Part shown: positions 1 to 12,623 of the stretch, one piece after another
Position numbering within the stretch: position 1 is the stretch's first letter
How the letters are laid out: each line of letters opens with the position of its first letter
Assembly: GCA_034401135.1 (NCBI GenBank)
Contig: JAWZSP010000004.1
Coordinates: 1,550,001 to 1,614,000 of the forward strand
Source of the DNA: Volutella citrinella
Taxonomy: Eukaryota > Ascomycota > Sordariomycetes > Hypocreales > Nectriaceae
Length of the DNA: 64,000 nt
Direction: 5' to 3'
Translations under genes and position numbers: made by a program
Notes under the pieces: model-generated
What the model was told of the DNA's origin: nothing
What the model saw: only the letters and a program-made list of their open reading frames with translations
Databases searched by the model: none

Positions 1-3000
1 GGCATCCAGGCTCGGGTTAGAGACCTGGCATAGCCCACCCAGCGGCAGGCTGTCTGTCTCCATTGGCGAATTTCGATATAATGACGAGAGCCCCAACGGC
101 TACTGTATGTAGTAATGAGCAAAAACGATGGCGTTTATTATGACGACCCCACCCAATTTTCGGACAAGACATGTAGCCACCTCGGGGGCTATCCGTCCCG
201 TGGGTAGTCAGCCCGGCTAGATCCACTGTGCCCCCTTGGGCAATGAAGAGACAGTCCACCGTGGCTTTAGGTTCACAGGCCAGTCTGAGGCGAGCATTTT
301 AGGGAGGGGCGGTGGCTTAGTGGCGGGGAAACAGACCCAGACTACCAACTAGTTAGCATCTGCGTTTACTGTGATGGCTTGAGTGACAAGCTATCTGCCT
401 CTAGACTTGGCGCCAGTCACTATGCTACTGGTACCGAGATGTGCAGTTTTGGGAGACGTGCGGATAGGTCCTTCAAGGACACTTTTGGCGCAGCTAATAT
501 GGATCTGCCGCAGAGGCCAAAGGGGCATGGCAACTCGGGATATCCATGACAGTGACACGAACCTTGGCCCTTCTGGAGGGAGTGTGCGTTGTGGCGAAAG
601 GAGTGAAATTTGTGGCTTACAGATGCGCAAGGAGTGACCGTTGGACACCATGCGTGTCATCATCCCATCACAGACAGGAGGAGTAGGTGGGTTGGACCCC
701 AACCGCCTTATGGCCGCTCAAGTTCAGAGGACAGGGAGGAGTAGGGCGTAGGGGAGGCCCTCTTAGGGTGGGCTACTTGGGAAGTTGGCCACCTATTGAT
801 TAGAGATCTCCGGATCGTATACTCCGTCTGGCGATCGCGTCTAGATCTGGTACCTTCTTCACTCAATGCCTTCCCAAGCAACAGACTACGCACGCCAGTA
901 CATGCTGGAGGACGATAGTTTGGCGGTGACCAGGTCAGATGCCGCCATCGAGGGGAGGACAGGGGTGGGATCGAGTATGAAACATGTCAGTGACCGGTGA
1001 GGACAGGGCCGGCAGGCAGGCTGGTGAGTGGTCTTCATGGGCCGCTCTGCTGGGACCCAGCATGTCCAGCTTGGCACCGACGCCCCAAGCTCCCAGCTCC
1101 AGCTTGGGCGATATACATGTGCATGGCATCTGCGTGATGCGGGTGCTCGACCGTGTGCACAAGGGGAAAGGGGGAACAGGCCCGCAACAACTCAACAGTC
1201 GAAAGAAAGGACGGGAGATCCTGGGGTGTCGAGCAGCGGGCAAGCAGCACTTAGCGTCTCCATAGCAGTTGCCGCCCATGGAGCCAAGTTGCAGAGGGGG
1301 CCCAAGACGGATTGACACGAAGCGATGGACGCTAGGACGGTGAGTGCCCGAGCCTAGCTCTGCTGGCCATGGGGCCATGATGTTTTGGTGGTAACCCGCC
1401 GCCAAGGCAAAGTCCACAGGGCCCCAAGGCAAAGTTGAAGGATAAAACTACTCGTATGTACGCAAAGATTGCCTGCTGGCTGCCGGAGCGGGCGTTCGCC
1501 GCGGCGAAGGCGGTGGACCGTTGGTGAGATGGTGGCGCGGCGCCGGTACGGCCTGGCGTCAGAAACCCTTCTTGGAGGGCCCGCCACTGATGCTATTGTT
1601 GCTGCAGGCATCTTGTTCTGTGCAGGGTGGAAGGATGGGATGTGGATAATAGGTGCAGGCGGATCGGATATGGGGGCGAGGGCGGTGCCTGCTGCTGATG
1701 ATGATCAATCATTGCCGCCGCCCGCGTCGTAATGACAGCGACGCCTTCACATGCTGGCAGGGCGAACCCATGGAGATTGGGCTGAGCCGTCGATGTTGAG
1801 TGGTGGAGGCCCGGGCTTTTCGACCGTCTGTCTCAAGTGGCTGCGTGTCTCACTGTTCCCCGTATCTTCATCTTCGTGCCCTCCAGCTGTCAGTCTGGAG
1901 AGAGAGCCTGGTTGATAAAGTTCCACAGTATGGGCAGGGGAGAGCCTGGGAGAGCAAGAGAGGTGGAATAGCTGGCCGAGCGGGCCGTAATTGGTGGAGC
2001 CCAACTGTCCTGCTGGGATCGAGGGATTGCTTGTTCACAGTTCAACCTTCTTGCAGCCCCCGGGCGCCGGCATATCTTGGGGCGGCTAGATCCAATGTTT
2101 GGTGCCCTGGGAGATGCAACTTCGTACCTCGAGGCAGATGGGGGAGAGTTGAGGGGGTGCGCGATGGCGGACTGGGGGTCTGAGACAAGGCGCTGTTCCT
2201 GCGCTGTGGCAAGATGACAAACTGGCGGCCAAAACGTGAAGGCGTTTGGGAAGCAATAGCTTGGGGGGAAGACAGCGGCAAGAGGCGGCATGCCGCGACG
2301 CCATATGCCTGGGGTCGGGAGCTGAAGCCCATCAGTGGAGCTGATTCCAGCCGCTGCGCACTCTTCTTTGGGTGGTGGAACGTGGAAGGGATCCCCTTGC
2401 TGTTGTTGCGGTTGGGTTTAAAGGTGCATGATAGTTTGAGTCTTGACAATGGCTCGTGCGGCGCGTCTTCCAGTAGTTGACGCCTCTTTTGTTTCTTGTT
2501 TCCTTCGCCCCCAGAGTGTGGAAAGACGGCGCATCCTGCAAGCCGGTCCTTTCTTACTCAAGTCGTCAATCGGTGCTCTGCGGCGTTAGGAGCGCTCAGA
2601 CAAGGCGAAGCGGCGGCCAGGGCGGGATAGTTTGACGGAGACAGGCAGGTTAGGTCACGGATGGCTACTGTTTCAGGATATTCCGACAGGGCTGGGAAGG
2701 CGGACCAGCGGCCCCGACTGAAGACGGACCCAAGCCATGAGTCCCAAGACCAGGACGCTCTGAGCAGACAGTGGTGGGCTTCACGGGCGATCCACAAGAA
2801 ATCGTGTCCGTGGTTGTCCGACTCCAGCGAAGCGGCGCGGCTGGGTTGAGGTCGAGGACGTGCGAAAGCTGGAAGTGGCCGTGCTCCAAGCCGTGTGACC
2901 GCGGGTCCGCTCAACCGGATGTCGTCCTGCAAGCCATTGTATTGTCCAGTGTTTCAGGGCCTTGATGCTCCCGTCCGTGGCGCCCCCCTGCTGGCGTTCC

Positions 3001-5111
3001 CAATCTGCTCACCCACTGCCGGGTCACGCTCCTAGCCTCCTTGGGACAGCCTGGCTGGCGGCCCAGCCGTCTCTTCACTTGGCGAGCGCGCTAGTCCCGC
3101 TGTCGATCCTAGATCTGCTGGGTCGCAAGGCCGGCGGTGGATAGCGCCCCCCCAAGTCGCCTATCGTCAGCGCCAAGTCACGGACGGGCTGAACGCCACT
3201 TGGGTTGCCAAGTTGTGGAGCAGTGGATGCTCCCATAAATCCTGTCAGAGGTTCTAGCGCGCGGGCGGGCTCAATGGAACGCTCTGCTGGCGACTCGTTC
3301 TGGCTCTCGCTCTGGCACGGTCCGTTGTGCATAGCGCTACAGTACGACGGTGCTGCACTGTGATGTGCTGTGCAACCAACAGCGCACAAGGCGGCTTTGT
3401 CCAAGGTGAATTATGCTGATCACTGCCAGGATTATCCTACTCCACGAATTAGCATAAAGTAATATATCGTATCAACGGGTTTATCCGCCCTCAGCTGCCT
3501 TGCGGCTGCCAGCACGGGCTCCCCTCTTAGACCTGGTCCCTTGCCAGTTGCCCGAGGAGGCCTGAGTCCCGCTAAGGCAGCCTTCTGCTGGCGGTAGAGG
3601 CAGTTGCTGCATGATCCTTCTGCTGTTACTACCGCATCCCGAAAACGCGAAATGCAGACTCGTCGGAGCACAGCAAAGAGCTTCCTAAGGCTCCTCTTTG
3701 GTGTGGCGCAGAGAACAATATGCTTTTTTTTTTTTTTTTTCGCGGCGCCAACCAGATCTTGGGCTGATGAGGGAAAACTCTAATAAGTGCGATTGAGTTG
3801 TCTGCCACGAAGTACGTAGCGAGTGGGTGTGGTGGTGGGAGTTAGTTGGTTGTGCAACGATTGCAGATGGCCGGCGCAGAGACGGGCTAAGGTCAAGGGC
3901 CATCCATGCGCGAGTCCGCAACACTGGGGAGTTTGGTCGAGGGTGCTGATCACCGCGACGGTCGAGACCAGTGACTAAAACCCACATCACAGGCCACGGG
4001 CAATTTCCACACTGTCGCGTCGCCGGCTTATGCCATGGGACTCCCCAAAGGAGATGGCCTTGGTTGATCATGGCCCGGCTTCCTTTCCCGTCTGTCCATA
4101 GTACAGAATGGATGCAGCTTGGACTCTCCGCTTCGGCCTGTGGGGGTTGACAAGATCGAGCACCGAGATCCAGGCCCCTGTCAGGGAGACGACCCAGGGT
4201 GCCAGGCCTGCTAGGGGCCTTCAGTCGACCGGGACATACCTGTCAAACTCTGCATTGGGCAGGATTGTCGGTTGTTCCATGATTCCATCAAGTCAAAGAA
4301 GCCGCCATGAGCGCATCCAATCTAAGATCTCGAACTTCTCCTGCAGTAGCTCCAACATGGCCCAAGTGTCCTCTTTCGGTGAGGGTATGTGTCAGGGAGA
4401 GACACTGAAAAGGTTGGCACAGGTAGGCGCCCCCTTTCAGCCCACCCGGCAATAGGCTACACATGGTGGCGTGAACATGGCGATGCCTGGGTGCCAGGTT
4501 GGCAGGTTCATCGGGGGTGGTATCCGTAGTGTTTGGGGATTGAAGGCCAGAGGCTGGGCCAATCTGCTGGTGCCAGGCGCTGTATTCGAGACGTGGCCTG
4601 GGGGGTGTTGTGTGTGGTGTGGCCCGGGGGGTAGTAGCCTGTTTGTGCCGGTGTGCCCAGTTTGCCGCCTCGCCTGCGTCCTACTACCCTCCGCCGATGC
4701 AGGCGCCAACTGCTGTGACAGGACCGGAATCCCCAGCCTCCCAAGTGCCCTTCGCAGGGAGCAAGAAGCGCTGAGACTTTTTCGTCGAAATACCTTGGAT
4801 GGGCCTCAAACATGCCCAAGAAGCCAGAATGCATTGGAATGGTGTTTTGCCAGCAAGCCGTGCCTTCCTCATGTGAAAGGTCACGTTACTCGCACCTCGG
4901 CCTTCGGACTTCGGCACAAAATCACTCCGTAGCATTAATCATCAGCAGGCGACCGTGAATGGACGTAATTCGTATTGCACACGCCGGGCTGGCATGCCTC
5001 AATCAAAGAGCGAGCTCCGTTTACCTGATCTTGTGCAAAACGTGTAATTAAGCCATCTCAAGCATTCGCCTCCATCTCTACCTCGCCGGCGGATGCGAGG
5101 CTTCGATAGAC
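1..5111. other. Gene-free stretch upstream of the transcription factor
   Basis: No gene is supported here. Open frames on both strands are short, overlap each other and show low-complexity compositions (runs of Pro, Arg, Ser, Gly) typical of chance frames in GC-rich DNA. No splice-joined frame resembling a known family was seen. A run of 17 T residues lies at 3724-3740. The composition does not look like strongly RIP-mutated AT-rich DNA. It could hold non-coding RNA or the regulatory region of the gene starting at 5112. Confidence 0.5.
3724..3740. repeat. Poly-T tract, 17 bases
   Basis: An uninterrupted run of 17 T bases in otherwise GC-rich non-coding DNA. On the minus strand it is a poly-A run, which could mark the 3' end of a retroposed sequence, but no flanking gene copy was recognised. 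Confidence 0.9.
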
Positions 5112-7949
5112 ATGCCGGACAACACTGCGTCCGATGCATCCGGGAACGGTCAGCAGGCGCATGGCACAGAGCCACTTGCTTGTGTTGCTTGTCGGTCCCG
5201 GAAGTTGAAATGTGACCGGACCAAACCAAGCTGTACGCGTTGCTCCAAGGTTTCTCAAGACTGCGTCTATCCGGAGTCGAGGAGAAAACCTACCTTCAAA
5301 CGCCGAAACGTCAAGGAGCTGGAGGCCCGCTTAGGTATGTTCCAACAGCAACAACACCCTAGGCCTTGGCTTGTTTCCGCGGTAATATCTGACTGTAGGC
5401 TTCGCGCCTGTCAGCCCAAGTTGAAGATTTCTTAAAGGAAGTGAACCGTACAGGAGAGGTTAAGAATGATATCGAAGACCCCAACAAACCCGATGTGCCT
5501 GAGACCCTATCAAATGAGATGGACCAAGACTTCAACGGTGCCCAGCCGAATCTCAACCCGCATGATGCCGCGATTCCCTCGGCGATGCCACCACAGGCCT
5601 CGGATTTCTCGCCAAGCATAAACCAGAATGACCAGGGCGACCCCTTCTTTGAAGCTCAACTGATCGGACTGGGCATGTCCGAGGCTCTGCCGCCACCTGA
5701 GGTGATGGAGGAACTGTATGGAAACTGCCGGCTCTCCCGAAGTGACAGAACGTAATTGCTGACCTGGCCAGACACACCGTCTTCTTTTCTACTCACCATT
5801 TCATCATACCCATCATCCATCCTGGACGGTATTTCCATGCCTTCTATGGCAGTCCCCTGAGGAAACCACCGATGAGTTTACAATACGCCATTTGGGCGTT
5901 GGCTGCCATGGGACATGCCAAATACGATCGGCTGCATGAAGTCTTTTATCGCCGGGCTCGTCAATACGTCGAGGCTGACGAGATGGCAGTGAGTTAATAC
6001 ACCGTCACCGATGCCTTACTGAGAGCAACTCTAACATTGGATGGATGATTAGGGCGAAGGGGACCAGTTTGTCTCCATTGCTCACGCGCAGGCTTGGGCG
6101 TTGATAGCAACATACGAAGCCAAGTGTTTAATCTTCAGCCGCGCAACCGTCAGCGGAGCCAAATATGTCCGCCTTTGCCACATGATGGGATTGGATCGAC
6201 TAGACGGCGAGCATCTCGGCATGGCCCCAGTGTTGGGGCCGCCGCTGAACTGGGCCGAGCTGGAAGAGCGCAGGCGAGTCTTCTGGGGGGCTTTCGTGAT
6301 CGATGGCCATGCCAGCATCTCGACCGGCTGGCCAAGTCTGCTAAACATTGACGATGTAGGGGACGTCTGCTTGCCAGCTTGTATGCACACTGCTGACGTT
6401 GATTAAAGGTGGCCACCCGACTTCCGAGTTCCGAGGACGCGTTCCAGTCGAACCAAGAGGAAACGGCGCCGTTCCTCCAAGAGGTATACCAAGGAGCATC
6501 CTACTCTGGGTTCTCGGGCACGATTATCGTGTGTCAGATATTCAAGACGATCATGCTGCATGTTACCCGCTCAAGACCCAACGACGGAGGCGAGGATCTA
6601 ATAAACGGCACATTCTGGAAAAGGCATCGGGAGATGGATAATACCTTGTCCAACCTCTTCATGTTCCTACCAGAGAAGTTCCGGCTGCCGCAAAACATGC
6701 GTGACCCGGTGGCCACGCACACCAATCTCAACCTCCACGCCTCTGTTATATGCCTGCATCATGCCGCTGTGGAAAAAGTGGACAAGCACAACCTGCCAAG
6801 CGCTGTCAAAGAGGCTAGCACGGCGCGCCTGAAAGCTGCTGCAGAGGCAGTGGTCAATATTGCCCGGACTTTCCCCCCCAACTCGAGTAACTTTGTGAGT
6901 GACGAATTGGCCATACTGTTGAGTTCCAAACTGACTCGCTTCTGCAGAGAAGCCCATTGTGCGCGCTGTCCCTTTACTGCGCGTCAACGGTTTACGTTTA
7001 TTTGGCGAAGAACGATCCCTCAAACGTGACACCGGAGGACCTCGCCAACATGGGCGTCATTGTGAACATCATGGAGGTTATTTCGCGGCAACATGCGATA
7101 ACCAGGGCGTTCTTGCAGCAGACGTGCCTCGACATTGAGCGCAACAACCTCGAGGGATGCATTCGAATGCCGGAGCTGAAAAAGTATCGCAACATCAGTG
7201 GCGAGAAGGATCCTAAGCCCAATATACCTATGCTTGTCCGCTCGCCAGTGTCGGCGCAAAATGGCAGGGCGTCGATCCTGACCGGACGAGCCAAGGCGGG
7301 TCTCTTCAAGATGGCATGGAGCGGGAACCGAATCGTGTGCCCAACGACAATGAAGCACACAAAGATCGACGGAACGCAAGAATGCTTCCAGGCAGTCCTG
7401 GGTGCCGTGACGAGGAATGTGGCACCGGGCATGACGGTGGGAGCACCCAGCATGACTGATGCCGAGAGCCACAAGCGGAAACGCGCGTCGCCGGGCCCCG
7501 GAATGGGAGCTGCGAGCAAGACGGCGGCGCCTGCGTCATACTCACTGAACAACCCGTTGCCCCTGGACGGGTTCGCGGGCTCACAGGGCTTTCCCAACGC
7601 AAACAACTGGCGGACAGGGGCGCCAAGCGTCATCTCACTGCCTGACCGGACGGGATCGTCGTCTGCCTCGTCGCCGGCGCAGCTAGTGAGCGAGCCGAAG
7701 ACGGTGTCCGGGAGCAGCCACACTTCATCAGCGGCTGGCCTCGGCAACACGCCAGAGGAAAACAGGATAGATCTGAGCGAGTTCCAGGGGCGAATCGCGA
7801 CTCCCATCTGGCAGGCCACCGAGCAGGATATCCTTGCGCAGATGAATGCGTCCATGGCGGCTGGGGCAGGGTTTACGGTCCACGGGGGCGACCCGTGGGA
7901 GTTTATGAATGTCAACATTGACTGGAGTACGGGGCCGTCTGCGGGTTGA
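5112..7949 (+). CDS. Zn2Cys6 fungal transcription factor
   Basis: Predicted nuclear DNA-binding regulator of about 843 residues. Six exons fit: 5112-5334, 5415-5715, 5772-5988, 6053-6355, 6409-6894 and 6948-7949. The N-terminus carries a complete binuclear zinc cluster with cysteines at residues 24, 27, 34, 41, 44 and 51, followed by a basic linker and a short coiled coil (KELEARLAQVEDFLKEV). A fungal-specific transcription factor middle domain follows, with the typical segments IIPIIHPGRY, SLQYAIWALAAMGHAKY and KYVRLCHMMGLDRLDG. The last 250 residues are Ser/Pro/Gly-rich and look disordered, as in activation regions. The start is the first ATG before the zinc cluster. The first three joins restore the conserved middle domain, which is strong support for them. 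Target genes and binding site cannot be told from sequence; no metabolic cluster lies next to it. Confidence 0.88.
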
Positions 7950-8623
7950 GGCAACGATGGCGGAAAGGGAAGGGAAGCAGGAGGAGCAGCCGTCCTCGCA
8001 GGCCGGAGACGCTCTATGGGCTATGAGGCGTTGCCATGGACATGCAAATGTACAACATCCATCTCCAAACACGACATGTATTATAGATACCCTGGCGCAC
8101 TACTAATGGAAGCAACAATACCTTCTCGGGTCCGGGACGGCGCTGAGATTCAACTGCTGACTTGCGGCACTTGACGGCGGCGGCGTCTTCGTGAATTACT
8201 CATCTTCAAGACGACGTTGCATATGATCCTTGTGTCGCGTGGGCTTGGCGGCGCCCCCACGTGGCTACGCGAGACATGTCTGGGCACGATGCAAGACAAG
8301 AAAACGGCCAAGGCAACACGAAGAAGGATTGGGGACATGTCGACTTCTTCGGGCAGAGCTGGCCTCCCTCGGGTGCAAAGCGATAGATGACGGCTGTCCC
8401 GAGTCTGCCCTCGCTCGACTCCTTCGTGGCACAGACGGCCCTTCGTTAGTGGAACCCTCCGGCGGCTCCGGCTCCGTGTCAAGTCTAAGAATTCCCTGTC
8501 AGGGGGGGGGGGCATTGCGTAGTCTGTCCACTGTGAGCCAAACAACGCTCGAGAGACAGAGAGACAGAGCGACCGAGAACAGAGAGAGCGTCACCGCGTA
8601 CTCGGTCGGTGCGTGTTGCAAAG
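7950..8623. other. Intergenic region with G-run and purine-rich leader
   Basis: No gene seen. It contains a 10-base G run at 8503-8512 and a GAGA-rich purine tract at about 8551-8590 just before the prolyl hydroxylase start, which probably belongs to its promoter or 5' leader. Confidence 0.5.
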
Positions 8624-9596
8624 ATGCTATCGTACATTGTCGGCATCATCGCCGTCGGCCTCTTCCTGGCCAGCCCCGTCAGCCAATTCCTGTTCCCCGA
8701 CCAAGGACCGCTCGCCGCATCGCCGGTGCCCAAGCTCAACGAGTCGCTCCTGGCGATTGACGGACCCAATGCGACGGCGCCCGAGTGCGCGCCCGATGCG
8801 TACGTTGCGCGCATCCTGAGCCATGAGCCGCTGGTTGTGTACCTGGAGAACTTCCTGAGCGACGGCGAGAGGGCGCATCTGCTGGACGTGAGGTAAGGGG
8901 TCGCTTGAGGATCGCTTTTATGGGATGAGGCTTGCTTCATGAGTGAGGAGTCGATGACTGAGACAAGACGACAGCGAGCCGCTCTTTGAGCCGTCGACCG
9001 TCACGCACGACGGCCAGGCCACGCACCGCGATGCGACGGTCCGCGACTCGCACGTCGCCGTGGTCCCGCGGTCCGACACGGTGCGATGCATCGAGGCCCG
9101 CGTCCGGGCGCTGCAGGGCTGGCGCGACGACGTCTGGATCGAGAGACTGCGCACCCAGCGCTATGTCGCCGGCGGCCACTACAGCCACCACTTCGACTGG
9201 AGCTCCAACGTCGCCGGCTGGGGCCGCGTCAGCAGCGTCATGGCCTGGGTGCACGCCTCTGAAGATCTCGTCGGCGGCGGCACCGAGTTCCCGCTACTCC
9301 CGGCGCCCGATCCCGCAAAGGCCGAGTGGTGCCGCTTTCTCGAGTGCGACGAGTCCGCGACGACGACGGCAAGCGGCGGTAGGGACGGCGGCCATGTTGA
9401 TGATGATGGTGAGAAAGGGGAGCCCAAGCCTAGGAAGTGGGAGGGCGCCACGTTCAAGGTGGTGCCCGGCAACGCGGTCTACTGGGAGAACTTTGCGCCC
9501 ACGGGACGCGGCTACGACAAGACTTGGCACGCTGCGCTGCCGGTAGAGAAGGGGACCAAGGTCGGCCTGAACATTTGGAGTTTTGGGCGCATCTGA
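8624..9596 (+). CDS. Membrane-anchored prolyl 4-hydroxylase (2OG-Fe(II) oxygenase)
   Basis: Predicted 2-oxoglutarate and Fe(II)-dependent dioxygenase of 296 residues, in the prolyl 4-hydroxylase alpha-subunit family, which hydroxylates proline using O2. Two exons, 8624-8892 and 8975-9596. The first 20 residues (LSYIVGIIAVGLFLASPV) form a signal anchor, pointing to a type II protein facing the secretory lumen. The catalytic double-stranded beta-helix shows the iron ligands H162 and D164 in HHFDW, the distal H275 in TWHAALPV and the 2-oxoglutarate-binding K285, with the usual 10-residue spacing from H275. An acidic Gly/Asp insert (about 225-245) interrupts the domain and is probably a surface loop. 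The in-frame GTG at 8609 lies upstream, but ATG at 8624 is the better start. The substrate is unknown. Confidence 0.88.
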
Positions 9597-9755
9597 CCAG
9601 GCGGGCATGATGAGATTTGATTGTATGTATGATACACGGGCACTTGTTTACGAAATCGGATACACTGGATGGCAAACGGGGTTGAGCTCTGCTTGCCATC
9701 CTTTCACATACTACCTAATCATCCCAAGTCTGCGCTGCATCAGGCCCATTTCCGC

Positions 9756-10465
9756 TCACTGCCCTGTCCAGCGCCCCCAGGCCAAGACCTTGCCCTCAAT
9801 CGCCGTGGCGATGGCGTCCCGGCTGGGCGAGGACGCCACAAAGGCAGGGTCCAGCGGCTGGCTGAGCGCCACGATTTGGAACCAATCTATCCGGGGAAGT
9901 TAGCGACGACTTGACTGCGGCATGGCGGGGGTGGGAAATCTCACATCGGTGGGTGCCGTGGTTGAGGAGCGGCCGCGGTGGCATGTAAGTCAGACCCCAG
10001 AGGTTCGCAACCGAGCAGAAGCCGCCCCGGAGCCTGAGCTTGGTCTCGTCGACGGGCTGGAGGTCGTCGCTAGCGAGGGTTGTCTTTGTCGGGGGGATAC
10101 CGAGATACATGCTGGAGCTCTTGGTCACACACACGCGCTCACACAGAGGAAGGGGGAGACAGGGTGGGAGAGACTCACCCGTGGATCGTCGGCGTTGGCA
10201 TCGGCGAGTCCGGGTCCTCGACCAGAAAGAGCCACTCCTCGACGCCCTCAACCGCCGACCACTCGAGAGCCGGACACTTGCGGGCCCCGTCAAACATGTA
10301 GTCCGGGCCGAGCGTCGCGCCGTCCGGGCCGCAGTCGGGGGATGCCACGCTGATGGTAGGCTCCGGGTGGGCCGAGAATGCCGGCGTCGTGGTGAAGCTG
10401 CGGGCGTCATGGCCCTTGGCGTTCTTGAAGAGCCATGTCAGGCCGAGCTCGAGGTATGCAGTCAT
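9756..10465 (-). CDS. Phosphatidylethanolamine-binding protein (PEBP) family
   Basis: Predicted 194-residue PEBP/YbhB-like protein. Family members bind anionic ligands or phospholipids, and some inhibit carboxypeptidase Y or kinases. Three exons on the minus strand: 10179-10465, 9945-10111 and 9756-9886. Recognised features include the DPDSPMPTPTIHG ligand-pocket segment, the following GMYLGIPPTKT segment restored by the first splice, the YMPPRPLLNHGTHRYWFQIVAL segment (read across the second splice) and the C-terminal helix ending WGRWTGQ. The length matches fungal single-domain members. No signal peptide is obvious, so it is probably cytosolic. It ends 159 bases from the converging prolyl hydroxylase gene. 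The exact ligand cannot be inferred. Confidence 0.85.
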
Positions 10466-11135
10466 ACTGGGAATGGCGGAGAGCAGTAGGCTCTAGTATG
10501 GGCTTACACGGATGCCAAGGGTAGCATCGTATATAGGGCGGTCCTCATACTCCAACGCCAGTAGCCGGGTCGACTGATGACCAGCCGGGAACTCCTCAAG
10601 GAGATAATGAACTCAAAAGTATGATATGGGCATCATTGAAAGCAAGCGTTGATGCGATTGACGGCCGTCCATCGGATATAGCGGGAATATGGGGATTGCG
10701 CCCGGCGGCCGGTGCCGGATCGGCATCCCTTCCGTGATCCCCTCGCCACCACCCCCGAAGCGCACACGTCAGCCCAGCAAGACTACGGGACATTGATGCC
10801 GAGCACTTGCCAAGAGTAAGGTTTCTGCTTTTTTGGTCCCGGGAAGCTTGGGTGGACTGGAGTATGAGTAGTGGGCTCGCTCGACATGTTGCGCTTCAAA
10901 GGCAGCCGAAGTAGGGGAGCGGCGCATCACCAGTGTTGTGCAGCTGGAATAGTCTTAATGGTAGTATCATGTCTTAGGTATAATTTTCAATCGTCAGATT
11001 TGCAAAACGCTCGCCCCAGTGCCGTCCGTAGTTGATGCCCGTCCAAACGCCATCGCAATGCCCCAAGAAAACGCTCCTCCCGCATCTCACACGCCGTTAC
11101 GCCGTAAAAGCCAATCACTCATCACCGCCCGCCAA
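10466..11135. other. Intergenic region, no gene seen
   Basis: Holds the likely promoter of the PEBP gene (minus strand) and the 3' flank of the aspartic protease gene. No supported coding frame or repeat was found. Confidence 0.5.
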
Positions 11136-12623
11136 CTACCAGAACGAAGCAGACAAGCCGAGAAGCAGAACCAGGGCAGCCGTCACGGGGCCCGGCAGCC
11201 GGTAGTCGCGCGCGGCCCCGCTCTGCTTCCCCGAGGTCGAGGCGGCGCCGCCTGCGACCCCTGACTGGGCGGCCGTGGGGTTGGACGCGCCCGTCGCGGA
11301 CGGGACGGCGTTCTTGCCGGTGCCGATGGCGAGGATGTCCGACTTTGTGGCCTCAAAGTTGCTCTGGGCCATGGATATCTCGTTATTGTCCAGGTCGAAG
11401 ACGACGTATGCGCTGCGCATAAAGGTGTCGCCCAGCACGGAGCTGCCACCGGAGCCGGCGGGCGCGATGCCGAACATGCAGCCCCGCTGGCCGCCGGACG
11501 TCGATCGCTGGTGGCCAGTGATGCCAATCAGGTCGAAGACAAGCTCGCTCATGGGCACCGTGATCTCGAGCGGGCTGCTGAACTTGAACGTCATGTTGCC
11601 GCCCTGGTCGGCCAGCGAGCACGGCACAATGGCCGTCCCCTGCTGGTTGTCGTACTCGGCGCCGACCTGGTTGTAAATGTCGGCGACGATGGTGTCTGGC
11701 AGGTACGTGAGCGTCGACCCGGAGTCCAGGATCACGCCAAGCTTGAGGTTGTCGCCCAGGGACTGGCCGTCAAAGTCGAGGCCAGTCAGGGTCACGTAAA
11801 AGGCGCGGTACTCGCCCGACGTCTGCTGGATGGGCACGGAGATGAGCTGCCCAGAGAACTTGTTCTGGTCGACGCCGCCAAAGAGGATGTTCCCCGTCGC
11901 CGACTCCAGATCGTCCAGGTAGATACTGTAGGCGTTGGAGGCGATGACGCCGTCGTCCTTGAGCCGAGCCGGCAGGTTCGAGTACGCCTTCTGCCCTCCG
12001 GGGTTGACCTGGGCCTCGTTGGCCACATAGCCGATGCCTAGTACGCCCTCGGCGCTGGAGCTCTGGTAGCCGATGCCGAACTGAAAGTTTTGCACATTGA
12101 CGCTGCCCATGCGGAACGTGTCCGTCACGTAGTCGCCCTCGGCCGAGCTGCCGTCGTTGTAGGTGATTTTGAAGGCGCTGTCTAGGTACTTGTACGTCGA
12201 CGACTTGTTGGCGTTGTACGTGCCAGTGGCACTGCAAGGGTCCTGTCGCGATGAGCAGAGGTCAGAACCACCCGTGTTGGCCCAGAGGTCACTGCTTCCA
12301 GTGTCTAGATGGAAACGGAGCGACTGTGCGGGAGTGCCAATGGTTGCGTTCATGAGATAATACGTTTGCTGTTTCCCACGGTCAGTATCTGTGGAAGGTG
12401 TCGTAGTATGGGCACTCACGAGATTGTCAATGTTCACAGCAGCAGTACCGGTGGCTCGCTTTCGTTTATGCCTGGGAGATGGTGCAATGGAGGTCGTGCC
12501 TTGAATGGCGAAGCTCAGAACCCGGGGATCAAGGCCATTCTGCCTTGGCTGCAACGAGAGTGCCGTGGCCTGGACGGCAAGAAGAGCGCCAACCACGCCA
12601 GGGAGCATCTGGGAGGCCTTCAT
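11136..12623 (-). CDS. Secreted GPI-type aspartic protease (yapsin-like)
   Basis: Predicted pepsin-family (A1) endopeptidase, 478 residues after removal of one intron. Exons 12420-12623 and 11136-12368. Residues 1-22 form a signal peptide. A basic processing site RHKRKR (about 51-56) ends the propeptide. The two catalytic aspartates lie in FHLDTGSSDLW (D90) and VILDSGSTLTYLP (D283), and the flap tyrosine region is recognisable near YNDGSSAEGDY. A Ser/Gly/Ala linker and a hydrophobic tail (PVTAALVLLLGLSASFW) suggest GPI anchoring at the cell surface or wall. The 51-base intron (12369-12419) has GTGAGT and CAG ends and is a multiple of three without a stop, so the unspliced frame also stays open. 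The product probably processes cell-wall or extracellular proteins; the precise specificity is not determinable. Confidence 0.9.
   Translation of the reverse strand: MKASQMLPGVVGALLAVQATALSLQPRQNGLDPRVLSFAIQGTTSIAPSPRHKRKRATGTAAVNIDNLVSAHTTTPSTDTDRGKQQTYYLMNATIGTPAQSLRFHLDTGSSDLWANTGGSDLCSSRQDPCSATGTYNANKSSTYKYLDSAFKITYNDGSSAEGDYVTDTFRMGSVNVQNFQFGIGYQSSSAEGVLGIGYVANEAQVNPGGQKAYSNLPARLKDDGVIASNAYSIYLDDLESATGNILFGGVDQNKFSGQLISVPIQQTSGEYRAFYVTLTGLDFDGQSLGDNLKLGVILDSGSTLTYLPDTIVADIYNQVGAEYDNQQGTAIVPCSLADQGGNMTFKFSSPLEITVPMSELVFDLIGITGHQRSTSGGQRGCMFGIAPAGSGGSSVLGDTFMRSAYVVFDLDNNEISMAQSNFEATKSDILAIGTGKNAVPSATGASNPTAAQSGVAGGAASTSGKQSGAARDYRLPGPVTAALVLLLGLSASFW

Noticed and set aside
4471..4932. 153-codon plus-strand frame near the transcription factor
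   Set aside because: Overlapped by comparable frames on the other strand; no domain and no conserved start context.
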